From positions 3,854,444 to 3,918,443 of the forward strand of contig OX345639.1 in the NCBI GenBank assembly GCA_947044365.1: DNA of 64,000 nucleotides, given 5' to 3'. Of this stretch, positions 13,001 to 22,643 are shown piece after piece (the stretch's first letter is position 1; each line of letters begins with the position of its first letter). The notes beneath the pieces were generated by a model. The model saw only the letters and a list, made by a program, of their open reading frames with translations, was not told the origin of the DNA and searched no databases. Source of the DNA: Petrosia ficiformis (taxonomy: Eukaryota; Porifera; Demospongiae; Haplosclerida; Petrosiidae). Position numbers and translations under genes: made by a program.

Positions 13001-14737
13001 TGTGAGAAATAGGATATAAAGTGAGAAGAAATGAACTAACTAGAAAGAAATTGATACTGATGTTGGCTTGATTCAAATCTTTAATGAGTTGTTTTTGTTG
13101 TTCCTCAAGAGTTTCTAATAATGAAACACAATTATTAAATATTATAACAATATGTTTAATAACTTACCAATACGCAGTGTAGAAACTGATGCTTGTTTGT
13201 CTAATCTGTCTGTCAGATTGGCAACAGCAGATGACAGTAATTCTATTTTATTATCTCTCTTTGTAATCTCCTCCTGGAGTTCATTTGTCATCTTGTCAAG
13301 ACGATTAAGATATCCCTACAACATAAATAGAGATAGATAGATAGATAGATAGTGAAAAGTATTATTATACACTTTGACTCCTTCAAATCTACACTCTTTT
13401 AAATGATCTTTGAGCAGTTCCTCATTACCATGGAAATGACAACTACATAATAGTATAATTCAATAATTATATTTACTAGTAATAACAGGGGATTACCCAT
13501 GCTTTAGATGAGGACACGGTATAAATTCACATGTTTTTAAATGATCTTGTAATTTCTAAGAGTTGAAGTAAATCTATAATATTATAATAGTCATCTTTAA
13601 CTGACATTCTTTAACATGGAACCACACTGTGTGTTATTAGGACAACTGATAGTACAATATCCACACTGTAGTTCATGTTGTCTGAATGAGAGAGAGAGAG
13701 AAGGAGAGAGAGAGAAAGGGGGAGGGAGAAAAGAGAAAGAAGAAGGAAGAGAGAGAGGGAGGGAGGGAGGGCGGAAGAGAGAAGAAGGGAGGAAGAGAGA
13801 AGGAGGGAGGAAGAGAGGAAGGAAGAAAGGGAGGAAGAGAGAGGGAGGGAGGAAGGAAGAGAGAAGGAGTGAGGAAGGAAGAGAGGAGGGAGGGAGGGAG
13901 GAAGGGAGGGAGGGAGGAAGAGAGAGGGGGAGTAAGGGAAAGAAAGTTAAATACAGATATATATATATATATATATATTATATAGCATTTTAAAACTACT
14001 AACTGTTTTTCACATATTTTAATTACTGATGTACAACCTGTTTGATGATGATATTATTAAAAACAAGATAATATAAAATCAGTGGATTCATTACCTTCAG
14101 TGTTAACCACATATTCTCCTGGTTGATTCGGATTAGGTTTACACCCATATTGACAATGAACAAGTAGTTCACCAACTTGTTCAAAAACCTGTTTAATGAG
14201 AATGACCAGTAATTATCGTAAAGCCATCAAACTATACCAATACTCACTGCAATATTTCTAACTACTGGTTTCAGTATATTATCATCAAATGGACACTGTA
14301 CTATAGTAATAATAAAACCACTGAGTATATTATATATAACATATATATAGTTACTTTGTTGTTCATTATCACTAACACAAGATGAACAAAATGTATGCTG
14401 TGAGGAGGAGGAGGAGGGAAGAGGGAAGTATATGTGCGGAGGTCATGTAACACAGCTATGATTATACTATATTAATCATGTGACACAAATATGATTATAA
14501 TATTGTTAATTATCATACCCCACATGTTGTGATGTATGGATCATCAAACACGTTGTGACATAGCGGACAAAATACTTTTAATTGTTTTGCTCTCTCATCA
14601 GCAAATACAATAATCCTTCGATTCTATATAATGAAATCCAGTAATTATATAATTATATACAAAATATTGATTGCATAATTATTGTTTACAAATACTCTCC
14701 ACTAGTGACTGAGTCTCCAGTCTCTAACACTCACCAT
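10051..14737 (-). CDS. TRAF7: TRAF7-type RING/WD40 E3 ubiquitin ligase
   Basis: TRAF7 is a RING E3 and signalling adaptor that binds MEKK3. The first coding exon appears to be the ATG alone (14737-14735), followed at once by a donor. The next exon (about 14625-14522) gives [18 protein letters not shown], continued by HTFCSSC and CPFD to complete the RING. TRAF-type zinc-finger exons follow (...[16 protein letters not shown]), then a coiled coil, then seven WD40 repeats. Diagnostic pieces are [19 protein letters not shown] sequence, [77 protein letters not shown] and GAVDSTLK. The last exon adds only VWH and a TGA (10051-10053). Compared with vertebrate TRAF7 it lacks the roughly 120-residue Ser-rich N-terminus. 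One intron carries a 1-kb minisatellite and another a pure purine tract. Confidence 0.93.
10425..11480. repeat. 1-kb minisatellite of 19-bp units in TRAF7 intron
   Basis: About fifty units of TAGTATCATGTACTATTAA and variants occur, some shortened to TAGTATCATAA. The unit contains the near-palindrome TACTATTAATAGTA, so single strands could fold. A similar core, TGTACTATTATTAGTA, is tandemly amplified in the NUBPL intron at 48055-48850. Confidence 0.92.
13686..13945. repeat. 260-bp homopurine (GGA/GGGA) tract in TRAF7 intron
   Basis: The plus strand is almost pure G and A for about 250 bp (GAGAGAGA, then GGGAGGAA units), followed by a TA run. On the coding (minus) strand this is a long polypyrimidine tract that lies within about 10 bp upstream of nothing but intron, starting just beyond the acceptor of the zinc-finger exon at about 13686. 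Such mirror-type tracts can form triplex DNA (general knowledge). Confidence 0.9.
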
Positions 14738-14898
14738 CGCACTCCCCCGTAGTGCAGTGTGAAAAGCACGGGGCGTGGTTTGGGTGTGGTTACGCCTCGT
14801 GGTGCGGTGGTATAGAATTTTCTCGACTGTTCATGTTGTGGTAGAAGTCTATAAACATTTGTATTTACCTTTCAGAATTAAGTACTGTCTCTCTCTAA
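14738..14898. promoter_or_regulatory. 161-bp TRAF7/CACYBP bidirectional promoter
   Basis: This head-to-head spacer is richer in G+C than the surroundings, with repeated GGGCGTGG, GGTGTGGT and CGTGGTG elements (GC-box or CACCC-like). No TATA box is obvious at a useful distance from either start. Confidence 0.5.
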
Positions 14899-16184
14899 AT
14901 GGCTACTGAAGAAGAAAGTATACCAATGGTTAGTTATGAGTTAATTAATTAATAACATATCTTAAAATTTATGATTATTAGGATTATGAAAGTGAAGTAC
15001 AACATTTTCTATCTCTGGCCAAACATCCTAAAACAATTGCTCTATTGCAAAGTGGACTTGTAAGTGAAATAACACCAACATCTAAAAAACAGAATGGAGT
15101 TGTATCTGACTCAGTAAATGTTTCTATGGAATCTTCACACTCCACTATTACAAAAGTCACCCCAGTAACATCTAAAATAAGTACATATGGTACGTAAGTA
15201 CTTGACCTGTGTTAATACTTTTAGAACCTGTTTTCACAATAGGATGGGACCAGTCTGACAAGTTTGTCAAGATCTATATCAGTGATATAACTGGTTTAAG
15301 TGAACTTAAACAAGAGAATGTGAAAAGTGATTTTTCAGAGAAGTAAATTCATTATGATTGTATAAAAGTATAAATATTATATTGTCGTTGTTAGATCAAT
15401 GTCAGTAGAACTGATTGGTCTGAACAGGAAAAACTACTCGTTAGTGATTAGCGATCTACTAAAAAGAATAGTCCCTGAGCAGAGTTCAGCTAAAGTTAGT
15501 GTCATTTCTAGCCACACCCATGTGCAGAGTTAATTAGAAATTTTAACTGTATATGTTATGTCACATGACTATCACTCTACAATGAAATTCAACTATAAAT
15601 GTTGCATGACTATCACATACTCTCATGATAATACAGTGATGGTTTCTTGTTATGCGTTTTGAGTCTGTTGTCAATCCATAACTGAATTCACTAGCTACAA
15701 GTAACAATAGACTCATGGTTGGGAAAATGACAATATCTGGTTATTGATAGTACTTGCTTGTACCATCTTTCTTTGCCAGCATGCATGATGAAAGATGAAA
15801 CCAAATACACCATTAAATTTATTAAATGGGAGTTCTCTTTTATAAATGATGATGTATTGAAATTTGGGCTTTGTTTTGTTAGGTAAAGAGTGGAATGGTT
15901 ATTATTAGTTTGAGGAAGTCTTCATCAGAATCATGGGATTGTCTTACTGGAAGAGAAAAGAAGCTTAAAGATGCTAGAGAGTGAGTTCCCATACTACTTA
16001 ATACAATAATGAGATCTTGTCCTTTTCTAGAATGAAACCAGATAAAAATAAAGATGAAGATCCTGGTACTAGTATGATGAAGTTAATGCAGAAGATGTAT
16101 GACGATGGAGATGATGATATGAAGAGAACAATTAAGAAAGCTTGGCATGAGTCACAAGAAAAGAAAAATAAAGGAGAGTTTTGA
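14899..16184 (+). CDS. CACYBP: Calcyclin-binding protein / Siah-interacting protein
   Basis: CACYBP bridges Siah1 to the Skp1 ubiquitin machinery and binds S100 proteins. It begins MATEEES and has an N-terminal helical segment. A CS domain follows, with YGWDQSDKFVKIYI on exon 15243-15342, LNRKNYSLVISDLLK on exon 15395-15494 and VKSGMVIISLRK after the intron ending at 15882. The SGS region holds KLMQKMYDDGDDDMKRTIKKAWHES, ending KGEF and TGA at 16182-16184. All are close to the family. The stretch from about 15495 to 15880 is intron; nothing else is recognisable in it. Confidence 0.95.
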
Positions 16185-16345
16185 ACATAAACTAACTGTC
16201 TATTGTATTTTGTTGTTTCGTAGAAAAAAGAATAATCTTTTGCTCTAACGCTCGATACTCTATCGCGATGGTGACGCATTAATCGCCGGCGGCTATATAC
16301 AAGTACATCTAATTATTTTTTTACCTGTCATGTTATAGAGACAGA

Positions 16346-18175
16346 ATGCCTCGCAACTTTCGTTTACGTTTTGGTAGACTTTGGTCTTCTCAAACAACAA
16401 GAGGTAACTATCCATCTTCAGAGGATAACGACCTCACAAGTACAGAAATATCGGATGGGCTGACTGAGCGTACTACATCACCCGCAGACTCCTCAGTTGA
16501 ACAGACTACATTTACGCAACAGAATGCATCTGTAGACTCCTCTTTGCAAACAGAGACACCTTCAGAACAAAGCAGTAACATTGGCACACCAGTAGACCCT
16601 CCTAGATCCAATGAGAATACTATTTCACAACAACTCGTCACCGTTCTTCTTCGAGAAGATAATGGTGTTGCTGGACTCTCTCGATTACTTGGAAATCAAC
16701 ACCAACCACGTTATCACTACATATGGAGTGATGATGCTACAGTAGCTCATAATATTTGGAGCAACAGTGATAGTCTCCGAGAATACCTGACAAACTTTCG
16801 ATATGTTGCTATCCGTAGACCAGTTCTTCATGGAATTAGTATTGAAGCTACCCTAGTTCCACTGAATGGTAGCATGCCTCATGGAACAGACCTGAGTATT
16901 TATACATTAGTAGCAGTGGAGACTTTACATGCAATGCTGTACCCATCCGCTACCTCTCCAGTAAGACACACATCCAGGCCTCTTCCGATTACTCCTCCAG
17001 CTCGATCCAGACCAGTAAATCCACCAGGAGCACCAAGACGTCGTTCAATGCGTCGATCATCAAACATATGGCACCCAACTGTAGCACGTTTACCTTCTCC
17101 TGCACCAAGCCCTCCTCTAGAGTCATCTTCAACATCAGAGGAATTGAACTATTCATCATCTCTGTTTTCTTCATCTTCTTCAGAATCATCTATATCTATA
17201 TCTGAGAGAAATGACATGATAAGAAGTCGTTCTATTTACTGGAGACAAAGAACCACAAGACATCGAAATGAAGAAAGTGATGAAGAAGGCACTCCATTTC
17301 GGTTTCCCAATCTACCAAACCTTGGTGTACATGAGTACAACCTATTTGTACCACCATCATATGTATTAGGTCCAATTATTGGCGAGGGTGAGTTCTCAAA
17401 AGTACGAATGGCTTGCAATCTTGAAACCAATGCAGCTGTTGCAGTAAAGGTATATCGTCGTCGCCGTGGCAACCAATCTTGTGCAATTGATGAACAGATA
17501 ATGAGAGAGATAGATATGGTAAAAGGTTTAATATGTCACAATATTGTTAAAGTATTTGAGACTGTTGTTCATGGTGATCGAGTTTTTATGATAATGGAAA
17601 TTATGACGAAAGGAGATTTAAGGAAATATATTAATCGAAATGGAGCCCTTGCTGAAAAACAAACTCGTAGATTTTTCCTTGATATCGTCAATGGAGTGTC
17701 GTATTTACACAGACGTAACATAGTCCATCTTGACTTGAAGTTGGAGAATCTTTTACTTAATCAAGCAATGACTGTTAAGATAACCGATTTTGGATGTGCG
17801 AGACTCCAAATGGGCCAGAAAAGGTTTTCTATACCTTGTGGAAGTTATGCATATGGTGCTCCTGAAGTCATTAGTGGCCAAATGTATGATGGAAAGAAAG
17901 CTGATGTATGGAGTGTAGGTGTTGTGCTCTATTGTATGGCAGTAGCACGATTACCTTATTCTGATGATGGTCAGTTGGCTGATTTGATGTGGGAACGTAG
18001 AAAACCACCTCTAAAATCAGAATTGATGTCTCCAATGTTAATGGAATTGATTGAACAGATGTTAATGTATAGATCTGAGCAGAGAATATCATTGTCTCAT
18101 ATCACTACTCATCAATGGTTAATGGTTGGTCACAGAAAGCGACCACAGACTAAACTGATTACACTTAATAATTAA
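16346..18175 (+). CDS. Intronless TSSK/CAMK-like serine/threonine kinase with long Ser-rich N-terminus
   Basis: This is a 609-residue single-exon gene. Residues 1-335 are Ser/Thr/Pro-rich with no domain I know; residues 90-200 look folded. The kinase domain spans about 338-593. The glycine loop is GEGEFSKV, the VAIK-type lysine is K368 (AVAVK), the catalytic loop is HLDLKLEN with D463, DFG has D481, and APE is 505-507. All catalytic residues are present, but the HRD arginine is leucine (HLD), a non-RD kinase. The segments CGSYAYGAPEV, DGKKADVWSVGVVLY and LPYSDD resemble testis-specific kinases (TSSK) and the CAMK group. It sits 161 bp downstream of CACYBP and ends 98 bp from the ATF6 stop. 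The lack of introns among intron-rich neighbours suggests a retrogene origin (inference). Confidence 0.9.
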   Translation: MPRNFRLRFGRLWSSQTTRGNYPSSEDNDLTSTEISDGLTERTTSPADSSVEQTTFTQQNASVDSSLQTETPSEQSSNIGTPVDPPRSNENTISQQLVTVLLREDNGVAGLSRLLGNQHQPRYHYIWSDDATVAHNIWSNSDSLREYLTNFRYVAIRRPVLHGISIEATLVPLNGSMPHGTDLSIYTLVAVETLHAMLYPSATSPVRHTSRPLPITPPARSRPVNPPGAPRRRSMRRSSNIWHPTVARLPSPAPSPPLESSSTSEELNYSSSLFSSSSSESSISISERNDMIRSRSIYWRQRTTRHRNEESDEEGTPFRFPNLPNLGVHEYNLFVPPSYVLGPIIGEGEFSKVRMACNLETNAAVAVKVYRRRRGNQSCAIDEQIMREIDMVKGLICHNIVKVFETVVHGDRVFMIMEIMTKGDLRKYINRNGALAEKQTRRFFLDIVNGVSYLHRRNIVHLDLKLENLLLNQAMTVKITDFGCARLQMGQKRFSIPCGSYAYGAPEVISGQMYDGKKADVWSVGVVLYCMAVARLPYSDDGQLADLMWERRKPPLKSELMSPMLMELIEQMLMYRSEQRISLSHITTHQWLMVGHRKRPQTKLITLNN

Positions 18176-18273
18176 GCAAATGTTTTATTAAAATTATAAA
18201 ATAAATATCAAACTTGAGCGATGAATAGTTACTGAGTAATTATGAAACAGCCTGTTGGTTATAAATGGAATAT

Positions 18274-21200
18274 TTATGGTATCTGCATATGAAATATTCT
18301 GGAATCCAGTACTTCACAGTCTAACTGCAACATTGGCATGTAACCAGGAGGAGAATGATATGTACCTGAAATAACAAATAATTATATTCAAATTCATTAT
18401 TATGAAATTGTTACTATAACAATAGCACAAGTGATAGTGTTACTATAAATAGATACTAATAATAATACAAGTGATACTACAAATAGATTTAAAGTAAATA
18501 GATATTAACAATAGTACACGATATATTAATAGATTTGAAGTGTTACTATAAAAACTAACAATAGTACAAGTGATACTATAAATAGATTTGAAGGGTTACT
18601 ATAAAGAGATTTGAAGTGTTACTATAAATAGATGCTAACAGTAAGTGGTACTATAAATAGATTTCGAAATATTACTATAAATAGATCCCATCGTACAAAT
18701 GATGCTATAAATAGCTTATTATAATTATGTATTGTACTACTATTAATAGTAACAATAATAAGAATACTTCTCTGTTACTTTAAATAATAACAATTGTAAT
18801 ACTAATAATAGATGCTATTACTAAATATAGATTGATCCAGCTTGATGTTATTTAATACAGATTGATTCAGCCTGATGTTAGTTATATCAGATTAGTAATA
18901 AAACTAACCATTGTGTGCTGGAATTATTACTGAAAGAGAAGGATTATGAGATGAGTTCCGAAGAGGTGCATTAAGCAGTAAGTGATCCTATACAGTTGAG
19001 TAATCACATGATTATCACATGATTGTCACATGATTACCTTAAATGATATAAGATAGAAATTAGCTAGATCTCTATTCATTAGCTTCTTGAGACTTTTGTA
19101 GAGCCTATGAGAAGAGAGTCAATGATAGATTATCGTTAGATTACTATTAATATACAAACCTTGAGATACCATTATGACAATAACAATCACCATAGCTCCT
19201 AAGAAAAAAGGAGTGTATGTGTGTAGTATGTACATGTATGTATCATGTGTGTGTGCTGTATGTGTGTGTGGTGTGTTATGTGTGTTTTGGTGACTCACTG
19301 TTCATTTATTATCATTACAGATTTCTAAAATATTAATAAAATAATTATGTAATGTTGTTATGATAGTATATTAACACACCTCTTGATTTTTAATCCTCAT
19401 CTCACTATTATCACTTAAAGCAGTTGATACTTCTATTTCCCCATGTCCAAAACTAACAGACAACTGAGAATTCAATCTATAAAATTAAATATTAATGAGT
19501 ACAGTCCTAATAAGAGGGTCATATAATATATATACTCACTTGATAGCTCTTGTGGAATTATGTGTGTTGCCTATAATCGGACATGAACATACTCTGTCAC
19601 CATTTCTTTCTTTATCTGAATTCAATTCTATCATACGCTCTCTGTAATACTGTCTCATGCTGTTTGATGAAAGAGATACCTCACCGCCATTATTCTTACT
19701 ATGTGAGGAGAGAACACTCTTTTCTATATTATCTTGTAAAGCATGGTTAATTGACATCAGGGCACGTCCAGTTGGGTTTAGAGGGACACTTAGTGAGGTG
19801 ATGGATGGGGGAGATGAGATATAGCTCCTGTGGAATTATATCAATTAATTCACAATTAGCTTTTAATAATTAACTTACTTTAATGGGTATATAGTTAGAG
19901 TGAAGCATAATACAATTACTAGTATAATTGCTGGTCTAGGAACGGAGCTCAATGGACTTGGAGGCTGAGAATAACCATTACGTAGAGACTGGTTCTGAAT
20001 GACAGTAATAAGGGAATGAGACTTTGTAATGATATTCATAGCTTATTATACCTCATTCTCAAGGTACTTGACTTTCTCTCTCAAGACTTCATTTTCTTTA
20101 ATCAAGGTAATGTTCTTTGTGGCTGCCTCTTTTAATCGACTTTCCAATGTTTGGATGTACTGGAATTAATTTTAATAAATATAGGATCAAAATATTATTA
20201 TCTGCTAACCTCCTTCTTCTTTAATCGAGAGAGACTAGCTGACTCTCTGTTTTTTATTAATCGTTGTTGCCTCTTTGAAAGTTTTACCTAACCCAAAAAA
20301 CAATAAGATTATAAGTATTAAGATCATTCATGTTCACCATGACCTCAGAAAAATGTTCATAACTTTATATTGGAAGGACAAACAATCTTTTTACCTTCAC
20401 TACTTTCATATAATTATCCTTCCCCTGCTTTTTGTGTATGTCAAATTTCAATCCATTGTTTCATTATTGAGTTTCAGTATAATCATCTATTAATCTTATG
20501 ACATTTAACTATACACTATATTACATATAAAGCCTAATTTGGAGGCCATCTTGAATGTGAACAGATTTTAGTATGTAAACTATGTATGTATGTATGTATG
20601 TATGTACATATGTATGTATGTATCTATATATGTATGTATGTATGTACGTAGTACAGTGTCTACTCACATTTGATGATGATGTTGTTTGATTATCTGGGTG
20701 TGGTCTCTTTTGACCAATACCTGTAACTTCCTCTTTTACTTTATTCTAAAGTATATAAAAATATATAATTAATTATTGACCACACCCATTAATCAAAAAC
20801 CTACCAGTTGATTAAAATTTAGTGTCAATAATGGCTCGTTAATTGATGGCAGAAGGGCATTAATTGGAACAACCTCTCCACTTTTTAATACCTGTACCAG
20901 CTGTCCATTAGTATTAGTAATAATACCAACTTTATTATTTGGTACTGAAGTACAAGTCACATGATTATCACATGTATTTACAGCTGGATATGATGCGAGG
21001 TTAATTTGAGGGGGTGTTGGTGGTGTGGATATGATATTTGTATTCATAGTAGGATCTGTATTAGAGGACTGAGAACAGGTGATACCATCATCAGATTCAG
21101 GAGGGGACAGAGGGGGTGTGGTTAGACCAGGGAAATCCTCACATTGGTTTACTGATTGTTGAGTAGTAAATTGTCCAAGTATTTCTAAAGAGACAATAAA

Positions 21201-22444
21201 AGAAAGGAGAAACACAGGATCATACATTACCACCATATAGTACCATACAGCATCATCATATTGTATCATACAGCATCTATAACATCATACAACATCACCA
21301 TATTGTATCATACAACATCATATAGCATCATACAGCATCACCATATTGTATCATACAACATCATATAGCATCATACAGCATCACCATATAGTTTTATGCA
21401 ACATCATACAACATCATATTCATATAGCATCATAAAACATCATAAAACATCACAAAACATCACCATATAGTATATACCATGCAACATCATACAACATCAT
21501 ATTCATATAGCATCATAAAACATCATAAAACATCACAAAACATCACCATATAGTATATACCATGCAACATCATACAACATCACTATATAGTACAATGTAG
21601 CATTCTACAACATCATATAGCATCATACAACATCACCATATAATACAATCCAGCATCATTCACAACACCATATAATACAATGCAGCATTATACACACATC
21701 ATACAACATCACCACACCAGCATCATACGGTACCATATTAGAATTACATAATTATAATTATATACATGTAATTATAATTATATACATGTAATTATAATTC
21801 AATTATAATTATACGAACAGAAAGACATACCATCTGGAAGTTCTGGGAAATGAATACCATTCCATATGTCTTCAGTGGAACACAACTGTTCCAATAAAGC
21901 ATCATCTAATGGATTCTACAGGATGAAGAGACATGAAGAGATTAGAAAGACATGAAGAGATTAGAAAGACATGAAGAGATTAGGAGGAGGAGAGGTTAGG
22001 AAGAGAGGAGGTTAGGAGGAGAGGAGGTTAGTAGGGTAGGTTAGAAAGTCTCCATTGTTATTTTTCCTGTGAGAAGTAATTTGTTAGTCATAACATATAA
22101 TTCACAGGAACTACATAATTATTATAAACATGATATATAATAGTTATTATAAATAGATAATATTGACAACAGCAAAGATCATTTTGGTTGAATTCCTGTC
22201 TGGGAATATATATCTATATAATACTGTTGTCAAACACAGGCAAGACTAGAGAGAAGCCAGGCTAACATCCTACATGTTTCAGTAATTACATACAACTCCT
22301 TAGATACATACATGTACATGTATATTTTATAATCGTTTCATGAGATCATGAGATGTATTGACTAACATTAAACTCTGGACAATCTTGTAGACATTTCAAA
22401 ATATCCATATCCATATTCTCATCAGCCACATGTGTGGTTGCCAT
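18274..22444 (-). CDS. ATF6: ATF6 ER-membrane bZIP transcription factor
   Basis: ATF6 senses ER stress. After Golgi cleavage its N-terminal half enters the nucleus and activates chaperone genes. It starts MATTHVADENMDMDIL, with acidic activation exons (NPLDDALLEQL...) and a Pro/Ser-rich exon at about 21200-20800. The bZIP basic region is KRQQRLIKNRESASLSR, followed by a leucine zipper and one membrane segment (AIILVIVLCFTLTIYP). The luminal domain has LYKSLKKLMNRDLANFYLIS, DHLLLNAPLRN and SVIIPAHNG, ending with QLDCEVLDSRIFHMQIP and TAA (18274-18276). The luminal order matches vertebrate ATF6, which separates it from CREB3-type factors. GRALM just after the membrane fits a site-1 protease motif of RxLx type. 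An Asn-x-Ser/Thr site (HNST) is luminal. The Asn found with Pro in the vertebrate site-2 region is not evident; only TIYP is seen. Confidence 0.93.
18415..18720. repeat. Degenerate tandem repeat in last ATF6 intron
   Basis: Repeated ACTATAAATAGATTTGAAG and ACAAGTGATACTATAAATAG pieces occur with irregular spacing. The rest of the intron, to about 18905, is AT-rich and featureless. Confidence 0.7.
20320..20565 (-). mobile_element. Interspersed repeat family B (MITE-like), ATF6 intron copy
   Basis: This is the reverse-complement counterpart of 4193-4440: it starts TCATTCATGTTCACCATGACC-like on the plus strand and ends ATCTTGAATGTGAACAG. The two copies differ by scattered substitutions and small indels, so they are old. 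Confidence 0.75.
21225..21725. repeat. Minisatellite of CATCATACAACATCACCATA units (ATF6 intron)
   Basis: About 500 bp of units of the type CATCATACAACATCACCATA, mixed with ATAGTATATACCATGCAA. A longer piece around 21413-21478 is repeated at about 21483-21548, showing second-level duplication. Confidence 0.85.
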
Positions 22445-22643
22445 GGTGAAAGTTCAATCTGTATATTATAATATATCACACAAGCAGAACATCTACAAAG
22501 ACTACTAACCTCAAGTGAGATCCCTCTTTGTTCTCGATTTTTCCCGATTGTTCCTCCCTAAAAGGTACAAAGGAGGAAGTGTGGAAAATAAATGACGTCA
22601 TTAATTAATTAAACCGGGACATCCTCTTTTTTTTTTTGCAGCT
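22445..22643. promoter_or_regulatory. 199-bp ATF6/DIS3L2 bidirectional promoter with perfect CRE/ATF site
   Basis: The head-to-head spacer holds TGACGTCA at 22593-22600, the full palindromic CRE/ATF consensus. ATF6-class bZIPs bind TGACGTG-like sequence (established), so feedback on the ATF6 promoter is plausible but inferred. A T-run followed by GCAG at 22629-22641 directly before the DIS3L2 ATG looks like a splice acceptor, so DIS3L2 may have a non-coding first exon here. Confidence 0.65.

Noticed and set aside
13616..13993. Plus-strand frame rich in Arg, Glu and Gly
   Set aside because: Translation of the homopurine tract in a TRAF7 intron; the true exon here is on the minus strand.
17871..18092. 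Minus-strand frames inside the kinase gene
   Set aside because: Shadow frames of a well-supported plus-strand gene.
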